64,000 nt of DNA from Planctomycetota bacterium. Its GTDB lineage: Bacteria > Planctomycetota > Phycisphaerae > Sedimentisphaerales > Anaerobacaceae. How positions within the stretch are numbered: the stretch's first letter is position 1; the number at the start of each line of letters is the position of its first letter. The translations under genes were made by a program, and so were the position numbers. The notes beneath the pieces were generated by a model. That model made no database searches, had not been told where the DNA came from, and saw only the letters and a list, made by a program, of their open reading frames with translations. Where the stretch lies: the NCBI GenBank assembly GCA_019456145.1, contig VRUL01000004.1, positions 83,919-147,918 of the forward strand. Direction: 5' to 3'. Positions 36,137 through 48,300 of this stretch are shown here, piece by piece.

Positions 36137-39100
36137 ATGTTGAAAGCAAGGTTTTTGATTGGGCCTTTCATTGAAAAGTCCCCGTTTATTATTTTGGCAT
36201 TGGTGTTGTTGCTGACAGTATTTCTTTCTGAAGTCGCTCAATCTCGGGAGGTTGGAGCTGAAGAGCAGAAGAAAGTAGTCCGCCAGGTTGCTCAGAAGTT
36301 TATTCAAGATGGGACCGAACAATACAACAGAAGTTTCTTCAAACTCGCAGAGCAATCCTTTTTTCGAGCGCGGGACTACCAGGGATATTTAACTGCTGCT
36401 GAGCGTCAGAAACTAAGCGAGCTTATCGAAAATACACACATAGCTGTGCTTGAGAGAAAACGCATCCTGGAGCATATTCAAACCGCTGATAAATTAATTG
36501 GGCAGGGCGAGCTAATAAAGGCCAGAGCGCATCTTGAAAAGGTCAAAGACAATAAGTTTTTGACCGAAGCAGAGCGAAAGCAAATCACAGAAGGGCTTGG
36601 AAAATTAGTTAAGCCGTCGGGCGGACAGACGAAACAAATTGTTGACCTTTATAGCCGCAGCGTGGAATTGTATCGTACCGGTCAGTTCGAAAAGGCCCTT
36701 GCAGGCTTCATTGCAGTATCTAATAGCGGCTTATTAGTAGCATCGCCGGGGCAAACAGCAGAAGATTATATCAAATTGATAGCTGCGAGGATGAAAGCAA
36801 AGGAAAAAGATGAGAAGCTGCTCGTGGCTCCAATTACAAATCAAGCACAAAGGGAAACTGTGGTTGTCCCCGAGCCGGTATTCGAGCCGGTAACCAGGCC
36901 GGTATCAAATGTCGGAGCCAGCTACATTCAAAGGGTTAATCGTAAAAGAGATATCCGGCGAAGCTATACGGGAATAGTTGTTAATGATGCCTTGGCTAAA
37001 GCACAAAACTACATAATTCAGGGCGAATTCGATAAGGCAAAAGAAGCGATTGAGGCGGCTAAGCGGACCGTCTATGGAAACCAACTAGACCTCGGAGAAC
37101 TTCTTTACCAACAATATGATTCACAGTTAACAGAAAATGCTGATGAAATAGCCCTCCGAGAGAAAGAGATGGCTGAATCGCGTGAGAAATTGAAGCGTGC
37201 AGAAGCGAGGGAGGCGGCACAAGAATATAAAACGCAGATGGAAGCTGACAGAGCCAGCAGAATAACCGAGCTGATGGAAAGCGCAATGACTCTTCGGGAG
37301 CAGTTGCGCTATGAAGAAGCTCTTGGCCAGTTGGAAAGTTTGCTTGTGTTAGACCCGCAGAATAATAATGCGTTGATACTGAAAGAGTTGCTGGAGGATA
37401 CAGTTAACCTCCGCAAACAGTTAGAGGTGATGAAGAAAAAGAACAAGGAAAGAGAACAAGTTTTGCGAGAAACTGATATAGCCTCGATACCATATTCTGG
37501 AATAGTGAATTACCCCGATAATTGGCGGGAAAAAATCGCAAGCCCTTTCCGCAAAATAGAAGAGCCAATGGGACTGGATCCGATTGATATAGAGGTCTAC
37601 AAACAATTAGATGAAATTGTTGACCTTTCAGCACTGACGCCTGAAATGCCTTTTAGCGAAGCGATAGCGGAATTAAAGAATTCTGTTGACCCTCCATTGA
37701 ATATATTTGTGATCTGGCGGGATTTGTCCGACACAGCTAATATCGAGCCGGTTACTGCTTTAGGTATGGATGGGATACCGGCAGTTCGGCTCGGCACGGG
37801 ACTGGAAAATATGCTAAAGGCGGTTTCGGGCGGATTTGCAGATCTTGACTATGTTGTCCAGAATGGAGTAGTCACTATAGCGACAATAGATTCACTCCCG
37901 AGCAAGCTGGTAACGAGAGTTTATGATGTAACCTACTTGCTTGGCCAGCCGGCCTACTTCACCCGGGGTCTCGGCGGCGGCGGCTTCGGCGGCGGCGGTT
38001 TGGGCGGCGGTGGCGGCTTCGGCGGCGGTGGCTTCGGCGGGGGCGGCTTCGGCGGCGGTTTCGGCACCGGCAGCATTGACTTCCTCGCTCAGTATCGATC
38101 GCAAAATCTGATCACCCTTATCCAGGATACCATTGAGCCGGATAGCTGGTGGGATGCTGGTGGAGAGGGTACGATTACAATTTATGAAAACAAGAAACTT
38201 ATTATACTCCAGCCGCGTGATATTCATAATGAAATTGACAGGCTCCTCAAGGAGTTGCGTAAGTCGCTTGGGCATCAGGTTGCTATCGAGACCAGATTCT
38301 TAGTGGTTACAGAGAACTTCCTCGTGGATATCGGTCTTGATTTAGATTTTACATACGATTTTGGTGGTAAGTTGAGTCCTCTCGATTTTAGACAAGATTC
38401 TTTAGGTTCTGTCGTCACGGAAATAACAAAGGTTCCGGGGAGTTTGGCTGGCATAGGAACCGCATTGGAGATAGGCGGGAGGGGTATTAGTGGTTTTGCG
38501 ACTTATGGAAATATACTTGATGACCTTCAGGTTAGCTTTATTGTCAGAGCTACCCAGGCACATACAGATGCAGCGACACTGACTGCTCCGAAAGTTACAG
38601 TTCTAAGCGGAGAGACCGCGACGTTCGAGATTCAAAGAAGTATTACATACGCGCTGCCGCCGACTGTTCTTGGCAGTGGTGTAGGCACTGGCGGCTTTGC
38701 TCCCGGCGGCGGCGGCGGCTTTGGAGGCGGCTTTGGAGGCGGCTTTGGCGGTGGCGGCTTCGGTGGTGGCAGCTCCAGTGTATTACAGAACGTGCGATCT
38801 ATACCGGCCGGTACTACGCTTACCATTACACCAACTATCAGTCCGGATAAAAAATATGTATTGCTCAATATAGTTACTTTCCTGCAGGACTTACTCAGGT
38901 TGAAAGTGCACGAGGTTGAAGCGGTTATACCCGGACAAGCTGGATCACCTACTACACGGGTTCCATACCGTATAGAAGTGCCTGAGACAGAATCGTCGAG
39001 CGTGCAAACACGTGTGAGCGTACCGGATGGAGGAACGTTACTTTTGGGCGGTCAGAGAATAACCGCAGAAATTGTAAAGGAAGCAGGCGTACCGATCTTG

Positions 39101-39250
39101 AGCAAGATACCGCTTATTGGAAGACTGTTCAGTAATCGTACCAAAGTAAAGGACCACAAGATATTGCTGATACTGGTTAAGCCGATTATTATTCTGCAGG
39201 AGGAACGTGAACAAGAAGCCATTGCCGCAATGGAAAATAAAATCTACTAA
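36137..39250 (+). CDS. Secretin (GspD/PilQ-type) with TPR-like N-terminus and FG-rich inserts
   Basis: The frame opens at 36101, but AGGAGG (36126-36131) and the signal segment place the start at 36137 (1037 residues). The N-terminus is a membrane-crossing signal followed by long helical/TPR-like repeats (LIKARAHLEKVKDNKF, YEEALGQLESLLVLDPQ). The C-terminal third is a secretin barrel (GIGTALEIGGRGISGFATY, SIPAGTTLTITPTIS, GGTLLLGGQR, VPILSKIPLIGRLFS, HKILLILVKP). Two Gly/Phe repeats interrupt it, at about residues 611-645 (37968-38070) and 855-878 (38700-38775). Secretins are outer-membrane channels for type II or III secretion or pili. It ends 109 bases before the giant gene. Confidence 0.88.
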   Translation: MLKARFLIGPFIEKSPFIILALVLLLTVFLSEVAQSREVGAEEQKKVVRQVAQKFIQDGTEQYNRSFFKLAEQSFFRARDYQGYLTAAERQKLSELIENTHIAVLERKRILEHIQTADKLIGQGELIKARAHLEKVKDNKFLTEAERKQITEGLGKLVKPSGGQTKQIVDLYSRSVELYRTGQFEKALAGFIAVSNSGLLVASPGQTAEDYIKLIAARMKAKEKDEKLLVAPITNQAQRETVVVPEPVFEPVTRPVSNVGASYIQRVNRKRDIRRSYTGIVVNDALAKAQNYIIQGEFDKAKEAIEAAKRTVYGNQLDLGELLYQQYDSQLTENADEIALREKEMAESREKLKRAEAREAAQEYKTQMEADRASRITELMESAMTLREQLRYEEALGQLESLLVLDPQNNNALILKELLEDTVNLRKQLEVMKKKNKEREQVLRETDIASIPYSGIVNYPDNWREKIASPFRKIEEPMGLDPIDIEVYKQLDEIVDLSALTPEMPFSEAIAELKNSVDPPLNIFVIWRDLSDTANIEPVTALGMDGIPAVRLGTGLENMLKAVSGGFADLDYVVQNGVVTIATIDSLPSKLVTRVYDVTYLLGQPAYFTRGLGGGGFGGGGLGGGGGFGGGGFGGGGFGGGFGTGSIDFLAQYRSQNLITLIQDTIEPDSWWDAGGEGTITIYENKKLIILQPRDIHNEIDRLLKELRKSLGHQVAIETRFLVVTENFLVDIGLDLDFTYDFGGKLSPLDFRQDSLGSVVTEITKVPGSLAGIGTALEIGGRGISGFATYGNILDDLQVSFIVRATQAHTDAATLTAPKVTVLSGETATFEIQRSITYALPPTVLGSGVGTGGFAPGGGGGFGGGFGGGFGGGGFGGGSSSVLQNVRSIPAGTTLTITPTISPDKKYVLLNIVTFLQDLLRLKVHEVEAVIPGQAGSPTTRVPYRIEVPETESSSVQTRVSVPDGGTLLLGGQRITAEIVKEAGVPILSKIPLIGRLFSNRTKVKDHKILLILVKPIIILQEEREQEAIAAMENKIY

Positions 39251-39359
39251 ATCCATTCGTGCATAATTTAATGTGTGATGCGTATTGCGAGTGAATAAAA
39301 AAGCAATATGATATATGATATACAAGATACGAATTACCGCATTTCTGAAGGAATAGAAA

Positions 39360-42300
39360 GTGAAGCGACATATCTCTACACGACCTGGAGCCCATAGGTT
39401 CCCGGTTAGGTCATTAGGGGGTCCAGGAGCACGTTTTCTGGCTTTTGGGATCCTGGTTTTTGTATGCACACAACTTGTTTTTGCCCAGGCAGTTGATTTG
39501 CCCGGGTCCCCGAATGCAAAAGGGGACGTTTGGGTCCCGCCTTATAGGCAGGGAGAGTTGATGGTGCGTTTTGCTGACACAGGGCCACAGTCTCCGATTC
39601 GCAGGGTGATACCAGGTCCGCTGACAAATCGAGCAGTAAAAAATATAATTTCGAGCTTGGCTGTTCCCGGTGCTGCTGTGCATAGAGAGTATGACCGTAT
39701 TGTCCCCGGCCTGACGCTTGTAAAGCTACCCTGGCACACTACAGTTTTGGATGCTCTTGCTGGTTTCAGCCGGTCGCCTGACGTTTTATATGTCGAACCA
39801 AACTACAAACGTTCGTTGTCTGCTATTCCTAACGACCCCAATTTCCCCAATTTGTGGGCAATGAACAACACGGGTCAAGTCTTCGGCAGCACTGTCGATG
39901 CCGACATCGATGCACCGGAAGCCTGGGATATCGAAACCGGAGACCCGAGTATCATTGTTGCTGTTATTGACACCGGCGTTGACTATGAACACCCTGACCT
40001 GGCAGACAATATGTGGGTCAACGAGGCAGAGTTGAATGGTGACCCGAACGTTGACGACGATGGTAACGGCTACATAGACGATATTTACGGCTATGATTTT
40101 GGCGGTGTCGACGGGAACGCCCCGGGTGATTGGGATAATGACCCCATGGATTTTTATGGGCATGGCACTCATGTTGCGGGTACTATCGGCGCGGTGGGTG
40201 ATAATGATGAAGGTGTTACAGGTGTCTGCTGGGATGTCAGTATTATGGCCCTGAAATTCTTCACCGATGATGGTGAAGGCGGATACATAAGTGACGAGAT
40301 TGGAGCCATCGAGTATGCCAGAGTTATGGGTGCCGATGTTATAAACGCTTCGTTCGGAGGTTACTTCGAAAGCCAGGCGGAGTATGATGCCATTGCAGCG
40401 GCTGATGCAAACGGGATACTTTTCGTAGCTGCTGCAGGTAACGACAGCATCGACAACGATATGTTTCCTTCTTATCCCAGCAGTTATGATTTGGAAAACA
40501 TCATCTCTGTAATGGCGACGAACCCCGCTGACGACATTGCCTACTACTCCAGTTACGGTGCTGATTCTGTTGATATCGCTGCACCCGGAGGGGAGCAGTT
40601 CTTCGAAGGTGACCCTCGAGGTATCCTGAGCTGTATTCCGAATGGTGGTTATGGATATAGGCAGGGTACATCAATGTCCGCTCCTCATGTGGCCGGTGCT
40701 GCTGCTCTTGTTTGGTCAAATGAACCGAACTTGACACATACCGAAGTCAAGGGAAAGCTCGTACATCCTCTGGCGGTAGACCAGCTTCCTGTTTTGCAGG
40801 GGTTGTGTGCCTCCGGCGGCCGGCTCAATCTTTTCAAGGCTTTGAGCTTTCCGGGAATCGGCGACCTGGTCGTAAATACATCTATACCTTATGACTCCAA
40901 TGATCCGAATACTTTCTGGACGACCATTCAGGCGGCGATAGACGATGCCAATAACGGGGATGAGCTGATAGCCGATTCCGGCCTATATACCGAAAATATT
41001 GATTTCTTAGGAAAGAACATAATACTCCGCAGCGGCAATGTTTATAACTACAATGACCCGAATATCAATCCTGACGGCACCTTCATCTTTGGTGACAACA
41101 GTGGTTCAGTTGTAACTTTCCAGAGCGGTGAAGGTCCAGGCGCCATATTACAAGGATTCACAATCACCGGCGGCCTTGCCGAGTACGGAGGTGGTATCGA
41201 ATGCGTTGATGCCTCACCAACAATCACCGACTGTACTATTAGCAATAATACCGCAGAGTACTATGGCGGCGGGATCGATTGTTATTACGCTTCACCTACA
41301 ATTACAAACTGCATCATTACTGACAACCGAACTTCCGAAAATACCAGTATCGGAGGCGGTGTCAATTGTGAGCAGGCTTCTCCCACGATTAAACACTGTA
41401 TTATCACAGACAATTCGGCAGAGAATGTCGGCGGCGGAGTAGCTTGCTATTATTCATCCCCAGTCATCTTTAATTGCTTCATTATCAGCAATTCAGCAAC
41501 CTACCAAAGCGGCGGAATTGATTGTGAGACTTCGTCACCCACTATTACGAGCTGCACCATTGCTAACAACACTGCTGCAGACGGCGGCGGCATTCTTGCC
41601 GACCAAAACTCTCTACCGGCAATTACAAACTGCATCGTGTGGGGCAATGGTGACGACCTTTACGGAAGCTCCGCTGCGTACTCCAACATCCAGGATGGTG
41701 ACTCCGGAACAGGTAACATCAATTCAGACCCGTTATTTGTGACCGGACCGCTTGGTGACTACTATTTAACACAAATTGCGGCCGGACAGTTAAATAACAG
41801 CCCATGTGTGGATGCCGGCGACCCCAATACGCCCTTTACCCTACGATTACAACTGTTTAAATATACCACAAGGACAGACAGTGCGATCGATATATCTTTG
41901 ATTGATATGGGCGCTCATTACTTGCGTACCGAGATCGAATGGCTCCAGCTAAACACCAGCGTGGTTGGCGGCAATGGTTCCATTATGCCGGACCCCAACC
42001 TCTATCGGAAATACTCGGTTGTGCGATTAGAGGCAATCCCTGATCCAAACTATCGAGTTAAGGCATGGATCGGTACCGATGATGATTCGTCCACGGATGT
42101 CAACAATACTGTTACTATGATTGTTGATGTCAACGTTACCGTTGAATTCGAAGCGATTCCTTTCTACAGGCTGCGTACCGATGTTCTCGGCGGCTACGGA
42201 ACAATTTCACCCTACTATAGAAGAGGCGAATACTTTGCCGAAGGTACCGTCGTAAAACTTGTTGTAACGCCTCAGCTGAACCACGTCGTTGAAAGATGGA

Positions 42301-45300
42301 ATGGAACCGATGATGATACGTCCTGGGCCAACAACAATACGGTCACGATGGATGCAGACAAGGATGTTACTGTTTCGTTCCGGGAATCACAGGCTTACCA
42401 TGTGCCGGGACAATTTCAGACTATCCAGGAAGCAATCATCTTTGCCTACGACCATGGCGACAAAATCATTGTCTCTACCGGGACTTATAGCGGCGGTAAT
42501 GATTTTCTCGGTAAAGCAATTACCATCGCCAGCGCAGACCCGGATGATCCATGTGCTGTTGCTGCTACAATCATTCTTTCTGGGCTTCCTTACGGGCCCG
42601 CTTTTATCTTCCAAAGTGGCGAGAAGAGGGATTCGGTTGTTGACGGCTTTACCCTTCAAGGTGATGGTGACCCGGGCCCTCAAGACCCCTGGGGCACTGA
42701 TGATGATGCCGACGGTGTCGGCGTTCACGGCCCGAATTCTTTTGGCGGGGCGATAAGTTGCTTTAACGGAAGCAGCCCTACTCTGTCCCATTTAGTCATC
42801 AGGGACGTTGTCGCCCGCGGTGTAAAGGGTCAGGACGCAGGCTTTACTTTTGATCCTCATGACCCTCCTCCGGATCCTCCGGACCAACTGGATCCCAACG
42901 ACCCCTTGCCCGACCCGAACGCCCCTGACCCCAACGAGCTTGTTGTCGTAACCAAGTGGTCACAGCCGCCAGTACTTTATAATGATATGCTGCCGGACTA
43001 TTACTGGGGCTGGAACGAAGAGTCCGAAGAGTTTCCGCCTGATTCGATAATGTTGGCCGATGATTTCTTCTGTGACAGTAACTTACCAATAACGAATATT
43101 CGCTTTTGGGGCTCACTGCGGGACTACAGCGGCGGTATGGGAGAGCTACCGGCGATTAGTGCATTTCCATCCACTTTCCGGATAATGATCTGGACGAACG
43201 ATCCAAACAACTTTCTCTTTCCTCTTGGTCGTCCAGGCGAAATCGTTCACGATGTCATAATCCCTGCTTCCCTCTTGGTTGGCTGGTACGGTTGGGAGAT
43301 TGACCCGCGCGATCCCAATGGCGCCGAACCCAATACCCCAAAACTGAGCAAATTTCAATTTGAATACACGTTCGATCCTAACGACTACTGGTATCAGCCG
43401 GATGCTAATGGACACTTCTGGCTGGGTATTCAAGCGCTTTATATTGACCCTCCAACGGACCAGCAGTGGGGATGGGAAACCCGTGAGCATGATCCGAATA
43501 CAGCCAATGCTGTACGTATCAGCCTGTTAGACGATCCCTTCACTTTCGAGCATATAGACTCCAACGGCATGCTTCCGCGGATGGACCTGGCCTTTGAACT
43601 GATATATGCTGAGCCCAATCTGCCGATAGACGGCGATGACGGTCAGGACGGCCTGCCCGGCATCCCCGGCATTCCCGGCCCGAATGGATTCCCCGGCGCT
43701 AATGGTTTAGGTGGCGGCCATGGTGGTGACGCCTATGGCGGAGCGATGTACTTTGACTTCAATAGTAGTCCTCTGATTACTTTCTGTACTTTTATCAACT
43801 GTCAGGCCCTTGCCGGAGATGGCGGATTCGGCGGCCAGGCTCAGAACGGTCAGAATGGCGGCAATGGTCAGATTGGCCAGGACGGCCAACCCGGCCAGAA
43901 TGGAGGCCCGGGTTTTAACGGGGGAGCGGACGGAGCAGGCGGCGATGGCGGACCCGGCGGTGCCGGCGGAGCCGGGGGCTCCGGTGGAAGAGGTGGTGAG
44001 GGAGGTATTGGCGGTGATGGCGGCGAGGCTTTAGGCGGAGCGATATATTTTGGGCCCGGCTGCAAACCGACAATACGATTTTGTACAATTACCAATGGCT
44101 ACACTCACCAGGGATTGGGTTCGCCCGGCGGAAACGCAGGCAACGGCGGCAACGGAGGCAATGGCGCAGTTGGTGGCGCAGGCGGTGTAGCCGGGACCGG
44201 CAATCCGGATGGTGTAGACGGTGCCGATGGCGGTGATGGCGTCGGCGGTGATGGGGGTGATGGTGGCAATCCCTGGATTTTCTTTTTTGATGGGCGCCCG
44301 GGAGATATGGGCCGAAACGGTGCACGCTCACAGGCAGGTGCTATATTCTACGGTGCAAACTGTGATGCAAACGTTTCGGATACTGTAATCAGTTACAGTT
44401 CCACTGATACTTCTGCACCAGCTTTTTCCTATGCCGCAGGTAACGGCGGCAACGGCGGCAACGGTGGTGACGGTGCAAATGACGCCTCCGGCGGCAACGG
44501 CGGCAACGGCGGCTGGGGTGGTGGAGGCGACCCCGAGGGCGCCGGCGGCAGCGGCGGCAGCGGCGGCAATAACGATGGCGCTGATGGCTTGGATGGACCG
44601 GACGGCGGTGGTAGGGGCAGTTTCACTTCGGGCCTTGGTGGTTCAAATTTCTATGATGTCAATTGTACAGCCGAGTTGACTAACTACTCAGTGATCTACA
44701 GTTCCACAAGTTTTAGTGGCGGCGGCGAGTACTACTCTTCGCTCGCCACTGTTTGGATGAACAACTGTCAATTCATCGGTAACACAGGTGGTGGCAGCGG
44801 AGGTGCTCAGTATTTTGGCTCGTCACTTGTGTTGGAAGCTAACGATTGTAACTATATGAATAATACTGCCGGTGGCGACGGCGGCGCGATATTCTGGCCG
44901 TATATGGGCACAGCGAAAATCAACAACAGCAAATTCATCGGCAATTCGGCTGGACGGTCGACTATTTCTTCTATTATTTTGTCTTCTTCCTATTACGGTG
45001 GTTTCGGCGGTGCCTTGTACGGTGGCGGAATAGTCCAAACCGTTTGGTATTGGGACCCTGACACATTTCAACCTATATATTACACGTACTTGTATAATGA
45101 CAGTAATATAGCAATCGATAGCACTCAATTCATCGATAACCAGGGGATAATAGGAGGCGCTATATACTTCTTCGGCAACGGCTCACAGGTATCCATCTTA
45201 GACAGTGCGATCAATGGCAATATCGCAGAGCACGGCGGCGGTATGTACTTTAGCGGAGGGGAACCCGAAATTATCGGCTGCACCGTTAGAGGCAACAGGG

Positions 45301-48300
45301 CAGAAGGACGCTGGTTCTCGATCGAGTTCCTTTCCTTGTATACTCAATTATTCGGTTATATAGGTAATGAAAACTTCTATGGTGGCGGTGGTGGAATCTT
45401 CTCCTGGTCATCAGAGCCGGAGATTGAAAACTGCTTCATAAGTGATAATACTTCGTCCGGCTCCGGCGGCGGTGTGTATTTTGGCGGAGACCCGAATCAA
45501 CCGAAACTTAAAAACTGTCTGGTCAAAGGTAACTCGGCTGTCCTGGAAGGTGGAGGCATTGCTTCCAACTGGTTCGTAACGCTGACAATCTCTAATTGTA
45601 CAATCGTTGACAATACTGCGTATGATATCTACAACCCGAACCGTGGAAGGGGCGGCGGTTTATCCTGCTCATACGAGAGTAATACAACTCTTGTTGACAG
45701 TATCCTTTGGGGCAACACTGGTGTACTCGGCAACCAGATTGCTATTGGCAGCGATGACGAGCCGTTCTATATTGACAGGCCTGCTACTTTGACAGTATCA
45801 CACTGCGATATCCAGGACGGCAATAGTCCACAATCTATCTATTACGAGCCGGGCCGCATACTCAACTGGCTCAGCGGTAATATTGATGATGACCCGCTCT
45901 TAATCCTGCCGTACTACTATCTCAGTCAGACTGCGGCAGGACAGGCTGCTGACAGCCCCTGTGTAGATGCAGGAAGCGATTTGGCGGCAACTCTTGGCCT
46001 CGGCAGCTATACTACACGCACCGATGGCGCCAATGACGTAGATGTGGTCGATATGGGCCTGCACTACCCGGCTGCTACGGGTGGCCAGTATCAGTTAACT
46101 GTAAATGTCATCAACGGCCAGTACGGAACGATCCAGCCAGATAGTGGACTTTTCAACAAGTACACCGTAGTAACACTGACAGCAACGGTGAGTCCGGGCT
46201 ATCGCGTCAGATGGACAGGCACAGATAACGATACGTCTCACTCGCTAACCAATACGGTCTCAATGTATTCAGACAGGACCGTTACTGCCGTAATAGAACA
46301 AACTGTTATCATTGAAGTAGGAGGTAACGGTAACTATCCCACAATTCAGGCTGCGATTGATGTTGCAGAGGATGGCGATGTGGTTGTCATCAACAGAGGC
46401 CGTTATATGGGCGGCAATATCATCATTGCGAATAAAGCTATTACATTGGAAAGTGTTAATCCCGACGATCCATGTACCGTAGCAGCGACAATTATCGACT
46501 GCCAGGGCTATACTACCCGCGGTATCATTATCGGAACCAGAAATGGTCCGGATACCGTTATCAACGGTCTGACAATCACAAACTGCAGATGGACTGTAGT
46601 GCAAAGAATATCGCCGCCCGATCCCGGGGATGACGGCTACGTTGGGCGAGATACCTGGGGTGGAGGGATATGGATCGAAACCGGCGCCGGTCCCACTATT
46701 CTTAATTGTATTATTACGAATATCCGGATTCGTGCCGGCAACGCAAGCAGCGGCAATGACGGTCCAAACGTTGGTGACCCGATTGACCCGAGTGATCCGG
46801 CTTCGGCATTATGGGGGGCCGGGCAGCCGGGTGGTAGAGGTGGTGACGGCGGTACTGCGCATGGCGGTGGCATTTATTGTGGCTCTTACAGCTACCCAAC
46901 TATTCGCAATTGTACGATTTCTAACTCCCGGGTCATTGGTGGTAACGGCGGCTACGGTGGCGGTGGCGGCAATTCCGACAATGGCAACGACGCAGCCGAT
47001 GGTGGCGACGGTGGTAATGGCGGTGGAGCCTATGGCGGTGGAATTTACGTCGGCACTGCAGGTACACCGACCATTACAGATTGTACTATTATTGGCTGTG
47101 CGGCTATCGCGGGTGATGCAAATGATGCCGGAGAAGGTGGCGATACAAGCGGTGACATAGCCGGTATCCCGGGCGAAGGTGGCGACGGGGGCCTCGGCGG
47201 TTCTAATGGCCGGGCCTACGGTGGTGGAATTCACTTTGCCGATAAGGTCATTGCTATGGTTTCCAATTGTCAAATCATCAACTGCTCTGCTACTGCCGGT
47301 GACGCAGCGGACGGCGGTGATGACGGAGACGGCGATTTGGGCGCGGACGGTTTAGCCGGCTACGGTGGCGGATACCTGCCAGGCTACTTGAGATACAGTG
47401 CCTATGGCGGCGGTGTATACTCCGGGATAGATAGTAGAGCCACTTTCGAGGGCTGCACATTCAGCAACAACACCATATCCGGTGGTATGAGTGGGATTGG
47501 CGGTGACAACTCACCGGGTATGCAACCGCCTATAATCAGCTATTTGATTCCCGTCTATGGAGCGGGTGTGTTCTGCGACAGCTCCTCAAGAACAATATTT
47601 GAGGATTGCCATGTAGCCGACAACTTTGCAGATGACGTTAACGACCCGAATGGGCTGGTTTATCGTCTGAATCCATACGTTAGTTTCGGCGGCGGCATTT
47701 GTCTTATAGATACTAACTCGACAACAATTATCGATAGTAACTTCAGCAACAATTACGCAACAGTCGGTGGCGGTTTGTACTGGAATGAGGCCGACGACTT
47801 TGTAGTGACCGGCTCTAACTTCACTGACAACTCAGCGTCCAAGGGTGGTGGAATATATAGTACCGATAGTGCGGCTGCGACTATCACAGGATGCATAATC
47901 ACAGGCAATCAAGCTATTGAACCCGGCGGTGAAGGTGGCGGTATATATTGCTCCTTATTACCGGCGCTAATTACTGATAGTGAAATAAGATTTAATTACG
48001 CAGATTACTCCGGTGGCGGTTTGTATTTGTCCGGTGGTGCATCGGAGACAAAAACACTCAAGAATTGTCTGATTACCGATAACTCTGCCGGCAGAGACGG
48101 TGGAGGAATTTCGGCAAGTTGGCATAATGAATTGACTATATCCAATTGTACTATTCATAATAATATCGCTTACGATGTCAATATCCCCAACGGTGGATAC
48201 GGTGGGGGACTGTTCTGCGGATACGGAAGCTATACCGACGTTATAGACAGCATATTCTGGGACAATGAAGGTAACAAGGGTTCAGAGATTTCAATCGGTC

